Part shown: piece after piece, positions 7,541 to 14,110 of the stretch
Numbering within the stretch: position 1 is the stretch's first letter
Layout of the letters: each line of letters begins with the position of its first letter
Assembly (NCBI GenBank): GCA_013361075.1
Contig: JABWAJ010000086.1
Coordinates: 1 to 14,110, forward strand
Length of the DNA stretch: 14,110 nucleotides
Direction of reading: 5' to 3'
From: Saprospiraceae bacterium
GTDB lineage: Bacteria; Bacteroidota; Bacteroidia; Chitinophagales; Saprospiraceae
Program-made: the position numbers and the translations under genes
Notes under the pieces: model-generated
Seen by the model: the letters and a program-made list of their open reading frames with translations, nothing else
What the model was told of the DNA's origin: nothing
Databases searched by the model: none

Positions 7541-9022
7541 TTAATGACTACTCACTTTTAATACCAACGGTACAATGAATCCTTCGCTGCGCGATGCGGC
7601 ATCAAATCCAATTTGATGGGGGAGGTAGGTAATATCGTTACGTGAAATTGCAAATTTTCCCAGAATTTTAAAAAGATTTTCGGTGAAATCGCCTTCCATC
7701 CGGCATAATCGTTCTGCCAATTGCTGAACAGTATCGATTTTCCGTTTGGAAAAAAGCACCACCAGAAAATCGTCGCCCGGGTGTTCGATCCGCAATACCT
7801 TCTGCGGCCCCGGTATGATGAGCTCAGACTGACCGGCTACAAAAAGAGGGCTTTCGTTCTGGTTTTCAAACCTTTCATTTAACCCTGCCTGACGCGGCCA
7901 GTGAAAATGGGCTTCTTGTTTGGCATCCACACTAAAAACGTACAGGTATTGCTCCTGTTCAGTAGCCTGCACCAGTAGCTGAAACCGTTGCCCAACCAGC
8001 CAGTCCTGCTTCTTCAATTGGTAGGTTTGCCCCTGAAGGAAGGCTTCGGACGTTTCAAAAACTGCCTCTCCCGACTGTTGCTGCCACCCATCAAAGTAGC
8101 GAAACTGAAAACGGCCGGATAATTCCAGCAGTTTTTTTCCAGTAGGTACCTGAGTGGCTAAAGGTTGCTGGTTGAGTTTTTCAGGTGCAACCAGATATAG
8201 TGCAAAAGCATATTTACAAAAATTGCCAAAATCCTTGTATTTGATCCAAATGTAGCCTTGATCTCCCCAGTTTTTCCCCCATGAGTTCATCAGGCGGAAA
8301 GCACCTTTGTGGTCGTCAAAGCCTACCACTACCATCGCGTGGCCACCTGCCGGCGCAGTATTGCCCAATTCCGGATGCCAGTAAACTGCATTGCGAAGAT
8401 CGTAAAAATTGCGCAGGACGGACATCCCCACTACCACCGGTTTTTTTTGTGCCAAAACTTTTTTGACCCGAAGCACCTTGATGCCCGGGCTTTCTCCGGA
8501 TCCAAACAAGGCGAGGTAATCCTCTATGGCGTAGCGTTTTGCATGGTTTTTTACAGAACTGTCGGGCAGTTGTTCACAATTGTTGACGTCAAAGTCAAAA
8601 TGGCTGGCCAGACAATCACCATTGTCCACCAAAAACTGAAGGGCATCGGTCATACGGGATCCTTTTCCGCAGTCTTCGCTTTTGATTTGGTTGTATAAAA
8701 AGAGGGCCGAATGAGCATTGCGGGTAATGACCGTCTTGTCGGTACATTGATTCAGTACGGCGCGCTGAGTGGAAAGAGCCCCATAACCAACGGCCCAGCC
8801 TACACAGGAAAAAATGTAGCCCTGGTGACGCACTTCGGGAGTGTAGGGGGTCAGGTCAACGCTTGCAGGAAGGTCCGCTTTGCTGCCAGATTCAGCAGCC
8901 TGGCGCGGCTGGGCGTCGTAGTATTCGTCTTCGTACAGAAGGCCTGCAGCAAAGGTTTCTTCTGGTTGGGCATGGAGATGCAGGCTCAGAAGCAGGCCGC
9001 ATCCGATCAGTACGTATTTCAT
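7541..9022 (-). CDS. Exported papain-like C1A cysteine peptidase with DUF4384-like C-terminal domain
   Basis: The frame is open from 9148, but ATG 9022 is chosen because it gives a clear signal peptide (residues 1-18, cleavage HLHA before QPEE); the product is then 493 residues. Residues about 48-275 are a papain-fold peptidase. Gln67 (RHQG) forms the oxyanion hole, Cys73 (FSCVGWA) is the nucleophile, His228 (GGHAMVVVGFDD) and Asn246 (LMNSWGKNWGDQGY) complete the triad, and the Gln-Cys spacing of six matches papain. The usual CGSCW is altered to IFSCVG, so the neighbouring structural Cys and the Trp after the nucleophile are missing. No long propeptide is visible, as only about 30 residues separate the signal peptide from the fold. 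Residues about 300-425 (YLYVFSVDA, LIIPGP, FLVVLFSKRKID) resemble DUF4384, a domain often attached to bacterial caspase-like and other peptidases. It is the first gene of the three-gene minus-strand cluster. Its substrate is unknown. Confidence 0.9.
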   Translation of the reverse strand: MKYVLIGCGLLLSLHLHAQPEETFAAGLLYEDEYYDAQPRQAAESGSKADLPASVDLTPYTPEVRHQGYIFSCVGWAVGYGALSTQRAVLNQCTDKTVITRNAHSALFLYNQIKSEDCGKGSRMTDALQFLVDNGDCLASHFDFDVNNCEQLPDSSVKNHAKRYAIEDYLALFGSGESPGIKVLRVKKVLAQKKPVVVGMSVLRNFYDLRNAVYWHPELGNTAPAGGHAMVVVGFDDHKGAFRLMNSWGKNWGDQGYIWIKYKDFGNFCKYAFALYLVAPEKLNQQPLATQVPTGKKLLELSGRFQFRYFDGWQQQSGEAVFETSEAFLQGQTYQLKKQDWLVGQRFQLLVQATEQEQYLYVFSVDAKQEAHFHWPRQAGLNERFENQNESPLFVAGQSELIIPGPQKVLRIEHPGDDFLVVLFSKRKIDTVQQLAERLCRMEGDFTENLFKILGKFAISRNDITYLPHQIGFDAASRSEGFIVPLVLKVSSH

Positions 9023-9091
9023 GGTCAGGTATTTTTTGCGAAAATGGCGGCTGTGTTGCAATTGGGCCGGGGCGATTTTGGGGTGTAATGG

Positions 9092-9130
9092 CGGGAGCCA
9101 CTCAAAGATTTGAGATGGCTCCCGTTTTTT
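9092..9130 (+). terminator. Strong hairpin with plus-strand T run, inside the 5' leader of the papain-like gene
   Basis: Bases 9092-9100 pair with 9116-9124 (nine base pairs), and 9101-9106 pair with 9109-9114, with a one-base bulge at 9115. Six T follow at 9125-9130 on the plus strand, which is the shape of an intrinsic terminator for plus-strand transcription. No plus-strand gene precedes it. On the minus strand it would lie about 70 bases before the papain-like start with no T run after it, so it may instead be a leader hairpin. Confidence 0.45.
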
Positions 9131-9155
9131 ATTCACAGGATTATACATTCACAGG
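9131..9155. promoter_or_regulatory. Nine-base direct repeat around a TATAAT-like box
   Basis: The sequence ATTCACAGG occurs at 9131-9139 and again at 9147-9155, 16 bases apart from start to start. Between them, 9140-9145 reads TATAAT on the minus strand, about 118 bases before the papain-like start. No matching TAnnTTTG or TTTG element was found at the expected spacing. A promoter with an operator-like repeat is possible, but the support is only this local pattern. Confidence 0.22.
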
Positions 9156-9207
9156 GATAACAACATAGCAAATGGTTGTTTGCCTGAATGTGTCGCATGA
9201 AAGAATG

Positions 9208-9234
9208 AAGTGCCCAGGCAGGGTGCACTTTTTT
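9208..9234 (+). terminator. Hairpin with plus-strand T run
   Basis: Bases 9208-9213 (AAGTGC) pair with 9225-9230 (GCACTT), with short inner C/G pairing, and 9229-9234 are six T on the plus strand. It is one of two plus-oriented terminator-like hairpins in this intergenic region. In the minus direction the stem is followed only by a mildly T-rich stretch. Confidence 0.33.
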
Positions 9235-9236
9235 GT

Positions 9237-9258
9237 AAAAAAATTATCAGCCCGATAA
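9237..9258 (-). terminator. Weak candidate terminator after the DUF502 gene
   Basis: On the minus strand TTATC (9258-9254) and GATAA (9248-9244) form a five-base-pair stem with a five-base loop, followed directly by seven T (9243-9237). It starts 20 bases after the DUF502 stop codon. The stem is short and AT-rich, so the support comes mainly from its place and the T run. Confidence 0.35.
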
Positions 9259-9277
9259 ATCTACTCCTTCAAACAGC

Positions 9278-9925
9278 CTATTTTGATTCAAATGACTTTG
9301 GAGCATTTCCTTCCAACATGGCAGCAGAGCCGGTCCCCAGCGCAATGACTGACCTCAGGGCGTCTTCTGTTTTGATCTCCAAAAACTTTAGTTGCTCGCG
9401 CTTTACATGAAAAATAAAGCCGTTGGTAGGATTCGGCGCGGTGGGCACAAAAACTGTATAATAAACGCCATCTTGGGTTGAATCAACAACAAATCCGGTC
9501 ATCAGGGTATCATTGGAATAAACATCCACCAAAACAACCTGGCGGAAAGGCATTTTTTCCTGCCCGAGTATTTGCCTGACTGTGTCGCGAAGCAACGTAT
9601 AAAAAGGTGCTTTTCCCAGCCAGTTTTCTTCAATAAAAGTGAGCAACTGACGGCCCAGTTCCGTTCGAACCAGCAAACCGATTAAAAAAAAGAGAAAGAT
9701 GACAATTGCAAAAGCCAGTAAGTCAACGATCCATCTGTTCACATCGCTCGAAAATGAAAGCAGATTGCTGACAGGGGCAAGCAGGGCCGAGATGAAATTA
9801 AAAACAACCTTGATCAGCGCTGCAAAAATGTAAATCGGCAAAACAACAACAATGCCGCCAAGAACGGTTGTAAAGAAAAACCGCCTTAACTTTTTGGCAA
9901 AAACCAAGGTGCGTTTGGAAACCAT
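9278..9925 (-). CDS. DUF502 family membrane protein
   Basis: This encodes 215 residues from ATG 9925 to TAG at 9278-9280. Residues about 16-48 (TTVLGGIVVVLPIYIF onward) and 65-86 (WIVDLLAFAIVIFLFF onward) are two hydrophobic membrane segments, with a basic N-terminus (RTLVFAKKLRR). The soluble C-terminal half carries the family pattern: APFYTLLRDTVRQI, VFVPTAPNPTNGFIFHV, and a closing stretch EDALRSVIALGTG. Length and layout match DUF502 proteins, whose molecular role in bacteria is not established. It lies in the same direction as the DUF3298 gene upstream (147-base gap), but a good -7 element in that gap suggests its own promoter. Confidence 0.9.
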   Translation of the reverse strand: MVSKRTLVFAKKLRRFFFTTVLGGIVVVLPIYIFAALIKVVFNFISALLAPVSNLLSFSSDVNRWIVDLLAFAIVIFLFFLIGLLVRTELGRQLLTFIEENWLGKAPFYTLLRDTVRQILGQEKMPFRQVVLVDVYSNDTLMTGFVVDSTQDGVYYTVFVPTAPNPTNGFIFHVKREQLKFLEIKTEDALRSVIALGTGSAAMLEGNAPKSFESK

Positions 9926-9958
9926 ATTGAACAGATATTAGTGGTAAAAATGCCGGTT

Positions 9959-9966
9959 CAAAAATA
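9959..9966 (-). promoter_or_regulatory. Bacteroidota-type -7 promoter element for the DUF502 gene
   Basis: The minus strand reads TATTTTTG, a perfect match to the TAnnTTTG element of Bacteroidota housekeeping promoters. It ends 33 bases before the DUF502 ATG, giving a predicted leader of roughly 25 bases. About 20 bases further upstream there is only a partial -33-like TGTTT. The assignment rests on the -7 match and its position. Confidence 0.45.
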
Positions 9967-10072
9967 CATCAACAACCCCATAAACAGTTACGCCCCTTCA
10001 TTGGTTAAAAGCGTCCTATCCTTTTATTGCTCAGAAGCAACATAACTTAAGTTTTGGCCAATAATCCAGTTG

Positions 10073-11254
10073 TTACTGCGAACTAAGCCGTTTAACAAAT
10101 TCAGGCTGCAACAAATCCGTTATTTCAGAAAATGGAACGAATAATTTAATCTCCCCTGCGGCATAAGCGGCAATTTCATACGGCACATAATTGAAAAAAA
10201 TGCCTTTTCCAGTAAGCCCGAAATTCTCTGTCAGGCCGATGCTGTCTTCAAACAAAACTTCACTCAGTGCTTGATCTGACTGCAGGTTGAATTGTCGCCG
10301 CAAAGCCCGTTCAAGAAAAACCGGGATTTTTTCTTCATAGCCCGGTTTAAATACATCCGTCAATTTAAACAGCTTCTGTTTTTTTAAATCATAGGTCACA
10401 TAACCGGTTGCATACATGCCGTGGGCACCACCGTAATAGGAATAGGACAGGTAGCCAAGGGTAAGCAGGTTGTTTTGGTTGTAAGCGACCTCCGCTTTTG
10501 TAAACTCTTCATAATTCCACATTGCCATGGAAAAAACGTCGTCTCCTTCAATTGCTTCCAGGTCAACTTCTTCCCGGTATCGGGCAAAAAAATCGTCTTT
10601 CAGTACCTTGAACAAAGCGGGTACATCCCGGTATAACTGCCCCAGCGAATCCCCAACCATGCCGTTGCGAAGCTGGCGTTCTACAAACTGATCGAATGCA
10701 GCATCCTTCGTTTTTCGCGGCAGCAACCAGGATTGCCCAAAAGTAGCTTGTGGACTGCCTTTCAGTTCGGGTTTGAGTTTCAGCGAATCCAGCATGATGG
10801 AAACGTCGAAACCCAATGTACCCTCGGGGTAAGTTTCTTTCAACACAAATTTCAGCGTCCGGCTGCTGTCGCCGCTCATCCAGGTACCACTAAACAGGCC
10901 GTCTTCGCCGACTTTTCCTGAAAAAAAACCGCTGTATTCCAAGCCACTGCTTTCGCTTTCCGTGAGTATGAGTTTGTTGTTTTCATCGAGATAACCATAT
11001 AGCTGAAGGGGCGATTCCATGCGGTTGTAATAATAACTGCCTGAAAAATCATAAGCTCCGCGGGCCTGTTCAAAATACCGCGAAGGTTCCTGCATCAAAT
11101 CCATTGTAACGGGGATTTTCCCGATCGTACCTACAAAATGGAAATAAGCGCTGCCAGATTTGCCCAGGGGCGAAATGGGTTGTGCCATGACAACCGTGGA
11201 AACAGCAATGAACAATAGCTGGAGCACAAAAGAGCGAAAATTCAAAGCGTTCAT
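10073..11254 (-). CDS. Exported DUF3298 (RsiV-like) domain protein
   Basis: The frame extends to 11626, but the start is set at ATG 11254, which gives a clear signal peptide (residues 1-24, VSTVVMA before QPISP); the longer form would overlap the divergent gene. The product has 393 residues. The N-terminal half (about 30-165) is beta-rich with many aromatic and Gly residues (GAYDFSGSYYYN, GLFSGTWMSGD). The C-terminal half carries the DUF3298 signature YYGGAHG (residues 273-279, His278), then TYDLKKQKLFKLTDVF. In Bacillus RsiV this type of domain binds lysozyme. Here there is no anti-sigma helix or membrane anchor, so a free periplasmic protein is inferred and ligand binding is open. No lipobox Cys is present after the signal sequence. 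It diverges from the YyaL-like gene across 108 bases. Confidence 0.78.
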   Translation of the reverse strand: MNALNFRSFVLQLLFIAVSTVVMAQPISPLGKSGSAYFHFVGTIGKIPVTMDLMQEPSRYFEQARGAYDFSGSYYYNRMESPLQLYGYLDENNKLILTESESSGLEYSGFFSGKVGEDGLFSGTWMSGDSSRTLKFVLKETYPEGTLGFDVSIMLDSLKLKPELKGSPQATFGQSWLLPRKTKDAAFDQFVERQLRNGMVGDSLGQLYRDVPALFKVLKDDFFARYREEVDLEAIEGDDVFSMAMWNYEEFTKAEVAYNQNNLLTLGYLSYSYYGGAHGMYATGYVTYDLKKQKLFKLTDVFKPGYEEKIPVFLERALRRQFNLQSDQALSEVLFEDSIGLTENFGLTGKGIFFNYVPYEIAAYAAGEIKLFVPFSEITDLLQPEFVKRLSSQ

Positions 11255-11362
11255 TTTTTTGGTTTGAATAAGTTGAATGACTTTTTGCTGCCTTGTTGAA
11301 AAAGGCGCGGAAAGATACGGGAGTATGAAACAGATTGCACAGTTTTTTGCAGTTTTGCAGGT
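11255..11362. promoter_or_regulatory. Divergent intergenic region between DUF3298 and YyaL-like genes
   Basis: The 108 bases must carry the promoters of both genes. On the minus strand TATCTTTC (11317-11310) is one base off the TAnnTTTG -7 consensus and lies 56 bases before the DUF3298 start. No comparable match is clear for the plus-strand gene, whose ATG is preceded by a tandem CAGTTTT pattern (about 11340-11356). There is no Shine-Dalgarno site before either start. Confidence 0.3.
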
Positions 11363-13411
11363 ATGAATCGTCTTCAACACGAAACCAGCCCTTATTTGCG
11401 GCAACACGCGCACAATCCGGTAGATTGGTACGCCTGGAAACCCGAAGCGTTTGAACGCGCACGCCGGGAAGACAAACCCATTCTTGTCAGCATCGGTTAT
11501 TCCACCTGCCATTGGTGCCACGTCATGGAGCGCGAGTCTTTTGAAGACAAAGATGTAGCGGATTATATGAACTTCCATTTCATCTGCATCAAAGTAGACC
11601 GGGAAGAACGCCCTGATGTGGATCAAATCTACATGGAAGCCTGCCAGGTGTTTTCAGGTTCAGGGGGCTGGCCCCTCAATTGTTTTCTCACTCCCGATGG
11701 CCGTCCGTATTACGCCGGAACTTATTTTCCGCCCTCAGCTGCCTACAACCGTCCTTCCTGGATACAAGTGTTGCAGCAAATGCAAACCGTTTACCGCACC
11801 CGCCGCGAGGTAGTAGAAGACCAGGCAAACCGGCTTTTGGAAATGATTCGGAAAACGGACCGCACTTTTGTATCCGACATTGCTCCCGTAACTGGCCTCG
11901 AAGGCGCTTTTACTCCGGAAACGCTGACCACCGTTTTTCAGCAATTCCAACGCCAATTTGACACTGTGGAAGGTGGCTTTGGCAGCGCTCCAAAATTTCC
12001 GGGCAGCATGTCGCTCCAATTCCTCCTGGAATATTATCACTATACCGGCAATCAGGCCGCTCTGGATCACGTGGTGCTTTCCATAGACAAGATGGTCATG
12101 GGCGGCATTTACGACCAACTCGGGGGCGGGTTTGCACGTTATGCAACTGATCGGGCCTGGCTGGTGCCGCATTTTGAAAAAATGCTCTACGACAACGCCC
12201 TGCTGGTCACCCTGCTTGCCGATGCTTACCGCGCTACAGGAAAAAGCTTGTACCGGGAAACCATCCGGGAAACGCTTGACTTCATCGAAAGAGAAATGAC
12301 TTGTCCGGAAGGCGGGTTCTATTCCGCCTTAGATGCTGATTCAGAGGGCGTGGAAGGCAAATTTTATGTATGGACGAAAGCCGAAGTTGAAGCAGCCCTG
12401 GGCACGGATGCCCCGCTGTTTTGCGCTTTTTATGAGGTGACAGAAGCCGGTAACTGGGAACACCACAACATCCTTTGGAGACCTGCCTCACTGGAAACAT
12501 TTGCTGCCGCCAAAAATCTTGACCCTGACGCAACAGCCTCCTTGCTCGGGCAATGCCGCGAAAAACTCCTGGCGATCCGCGCACAACGCATCCGCCCGGG
12601 ATTGGATGACAAAATCCTCCTGGACTGGAATGCGCTGATGGTGTCTGCCTACGCCGGGGCTTGTGCAGCTACCGGCGAAGAAAAATACGCCCAGACGGCC
12701 CGCAGGCAACTCGATTTTTTGCTCCGGGCATTCCGGCAGGGAGAAGGCCTGGCCCTTTACCATACTTACAAAGATGGAACGGCCCAATACGACGCTTTTT
12801 TGGATGATTACGCGTTCCTGATCGCGGCCATGCTCGATGTATACGCGGTAGTTTTCGATCCTGCGCTGATCACCCTGGCCGGGCAATATGCACAGTATGT
12901 ACTGGATCATTTTTGGGATTCAGGCAGCGGTTTGTTCTACTTTACTTCTGAAAAACAGACGGATGTTCTCTACCGTAAAAAAGAGCTTTACGACAATGCA
13001 CAGCCCTCCGGCAATGCAACGATGGCACTCAACCTGCTGCGATTGAGCACATTAAGCGGAGAAATTACGCTGGCGCAAACTGCGACTCAAATGCTGCTGC
13101 AAATGAAAGAAGCAGTAGGGAAATACCCGTCTGCGTTTGCACGCTGGGCCAGCGCAATCGGCACACAGGCGCATCCACAGGGAGAAATTGCCCTGATTGG
13201 ATCAGACGCTTTTAGGGCAGCTATTGCCCTGAATCGGGAATATCTGCCCCATGCCGTCGTCATGGCGGCGGAACAGGGAGATGATGCCTGGCCCTTGCTC
13301 GCAGGAAAAAACACGGGCGATGCACTTGATGTTTTTGTATGTAAAAACTATGCCTGCCAGATGCCCGTAAAAACTATAGCAGAAGCCGTGGCGATTTACA
13401 AAAGGAAATAA
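11363..13411 (+). CDS. YyaL/DUF255 protein: thioredoxin-like domain plus alpha/alpha-barrel
   Basis: This encodes 682 residues. The start is fixed by the family's conserved opening NRLQHETSPYLRQHA followed by NPVDWYAW. Residues about 1-165 form the DUF255 thioredoxin-like domain with a CHWCH site at 49-53 (Cys49, Cys52), followed by VDREERPDVD and the GGWPL segment. Residues about 195-680 resemble the alpha/alpha-barrel of sugar epimerase/glycosidase-like folds: GGFGSAPKFP, YDQLGGGFARYATD, HFEKMLYDNALL (near 270), ALDADSEG (near 325) and DDKILLDWNAL. Length is close to that of bacterial YyaL proteins; the human relative is SPATA20. The biochemical role of the family is not established. A redox or metal-linked activity through CHWCH is an inference. 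The next gene starts 2 bases after its stop, so the pair is probably co-transcribed. Confidence 0.93.
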   Translation: MNRLQHETSPYLRQHAHNPVDWYAWKPEAFERARREDKPILVSIGYSTCHWCHVMERESFEDKDVADYMNFHFICIKVDREERPDVDQIYMEACQVFSGSGGWPLNCFLTPDGRPYYAGTYFPPSAAYNRPSWIQVLQQMQTVYRTRREVVEDQANRLLEMIRKTDRTFVSDIAPVTGLEGAFTPETLTTVFQQFQRQFDTVEGGFGSAPKFPGSMSLQFLLEYYHYTGNQAALDHVVLSIDKMVMGGIYDQLGGGFARYATDRAWLVPHFEKMLYDNALLVTLLADAYRATGKSLYRETIRETLDFIEREMTCPEGGFYSALDADSEGVEGKFYVWTKAEVEAALGTDAPLFCAFYEVTEAGNWEHHNILWRPASLETFAAAKNLDPDATASLLGQCREKLLAIRAQRIRPGLDDKILLDWNALMVSAYAGACAATGEEKYAQTARRQLDFLLRAFRQGEGLALYHTYKDGTAQYDAFLDDYAFLIAAMLDVYAVVFDPALITLAGQYAQYVLDHFWDSGSGLFYFTSEKQTDVLYRKKELYDNAQPSGNATMALNLLRLSTLSGEITLAQTATQMLLQMKEAVGKYPSAFARWASAIGTQAHPQGEIALIGSDAFRAAIALNREYLPHAVVMAAEQGDDAWPLLAGKNTGDALDVFVCKNYACQMPVKTIAEAVAIYKRK

Positions 13412-13413
13412 AC

Positions 13414-14110
13414 ATGAGCAGTTCTTTATTCTACCAATTCACCTGGGCCTGGATTGGGCTCGCCCTGGTTGCATTTGCCTATCTGTTGCGCCGGAATGCT
13501 CCCTATGGCCGCCACATACAACCGGGCTGGGGCCCTACCCTCTCCAACCGATTGGGCTGGTTTCTTATGGAATTCACGGTAATTGTCGTTTTTTTGATGG
13601 CCTTATTGTGGGAAAGCCAACCAATTTCCGGGCCTGTTTGGTTTTTTAGCAGCTGCTTTTTATTGCACTACCTGAATCGCAGCATTATTTTCCCGCTTCG
13701 CATGCGCACTGCCGGCAAACGCATGCCCGTAATCATTGTAGCCTCTGCCATGAGTTTCAACTTAGTAAATGGCTTTTTACTGGGCTATTGTTTTGCCAAT
13801 TTATCCAATTATGGCCCGGATTGGTGGACAGATGCCCGTTTTTTGGTTGGGTTGACCCTTTTTGGGAGTGGGCTGGCACTCAATTGGTATTCTGATAACC
13901 AACTCATTAGTCTTCGAAAACCTGGCTCAACCGGGTATACCATTCCTCAAGGCGGGATGTTCAGGTGGGTCAGTTGCCCGAATTTATTGGGCGAAATGGT
14001 AGAGTGGACGGGATTCGCGCTCATGACCTGGTGCCTGCCTTCCTTTGCCTTTATGGTCTGGACGATCGCAAACCTGGCACCCCGCGCCATCGCGCACCAC
14101 CGGTGGTACC
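13414..14110 (+). CDS. Steroid 5-alpha-reductase (SRD5A) family membrane protein, C-terminus cut off
   Basis: The ATG at 13414 lies 2 bases after the upstream stop, and the frame stays open to the window end (232 residues of about 255 expected). Family hallmarks are strong: NAPYGRH (28-34), HYLNRSIIFPLR (85-96), LRKPGSTGY followed by IPQGGMF, SCPNLLGEMVEW, and ANLAPRAIAHHRWY at the cut end. Several hydrophobic stretches (about 8-25, 50-66, 71-84, 107-125, 141-155, 199-217) fit the six- to seven-helix membrane fold. Glu53 and Tyr86 are 33 residues apart, near the spacing of the catalytic Glu57 and Tyr91 of human SRD5A2. Family members use NADPH to reduce the C4-C5 double bond of 3-oxo-4-ene steroids or related enones. 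The bacterial substrate cannot be read from the sequence, and sterol or isoprenoid-like enones are possible. Confidence 0.92.
   Translation, partial: MSSSLFYQFTWAWIGLALVAFAYLLRRNAPYGRHIQPGWGPTLSNRLGWFLMEFTVIVVFLMALLWESQPISGPVWFFSSCFLLHYLNRSIIFPLRMRTAGKRMPVIIVASAMSFNLVNGFLLGYCFANLSNYGPDWWTDARFLVGLTLFGSGLALNWYSDNQLISLRKPGSTGYTIPQGGMFRWVSCPNLLGEMVEWTGFALMTWCLPSFAFMVWTIANLAPRAIAHHRWY

Noticed and set aside
4515..9022. Reading the caspase and papain genes as an intracellular abortive-infection or cell-suicide system
   Set aside because: Both proteins start with signal peptides, and no cytoplasmic sensor, NTPase, nucleotide cyclase or toxin gene is nearby.
9023..9148. Upstream extension of the papain-like frame
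   Set aside because: The 42 extra residues run through a strong hairpin and would bury the signal peptide that starts at ATG 9022.
11255..11626. Upstream extension of the DUF3298 frame
   Set aside because: It would overlap the conserved N-terminus of the divergent YyaL-like gene and put 124 residues before an otherwise clean signal peptide.

Overview
The window looks like chromosomal DNA of a Bacteroidota bacterium, probably a Saprospiria/Lewinella-like lineage. The reasons are a giant surface protein with SprB-type repeats that appears to enter a gliding-type (CHU_C-like) type IX secretion C-terminal domain at the window edge, several exported proteins whose mature part starts with Gln right after the signal peptide, no clear Shine-Dalgarno sites before the starts, and one good TAnnTTTG -7 promoter element. 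The lineage is an inference from gene content; no rRNA or other phylogenetic marker is present.

Region 1 (1-9022, all minus strand, transcribed right to left) is a three-gene cluster. The order is: an exported papain-like C1A peptidase with a DUF4384-like C-terminal part (7541-9022); an exported seven-unit beta-propeller protein ending in a caspase-like C14 peptidase with an EF-hand-like loop (4515-7484); and a very large adhesin-like protein (4511 to beyond position 1) with an N-terminal beta-helix, eleven SprB-like repeats, Ig/cadherin-like domains and the beginning of a CHU_C-like domain. The last two genes are only 3 bases apart, so two exported cysteine peptidases sit with a probable T9SS-displayed filamentous protein. 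This is the most interesting unit of the window. A role in surface-protein processing or envelope protease signalling is an inference.

Region 2 (9023-9277) is an intergenic stretch with three hairpins and a short direct repeat. Region 3 (9278-11254, minus strand) holds a DUF502 membrane protein with a good Bacteroidota -7 promoter element, preceded by an exported DUF3298 (RsiV-like) protein.

Region 4 (11363-14110, plus strand) is divergent from region 3. It has a full-length YyaL/DUF255 protein (thioredoxin-like domain plus an alpha/alpha-barrel) followed after 2 bases by a steroid 5-alpha-reductase-family membrane protein that runs off the right edge only a few residues before its expected end. 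No tRNA, rRNA, CRISPR array, insertion sequence or phage gene was seen.
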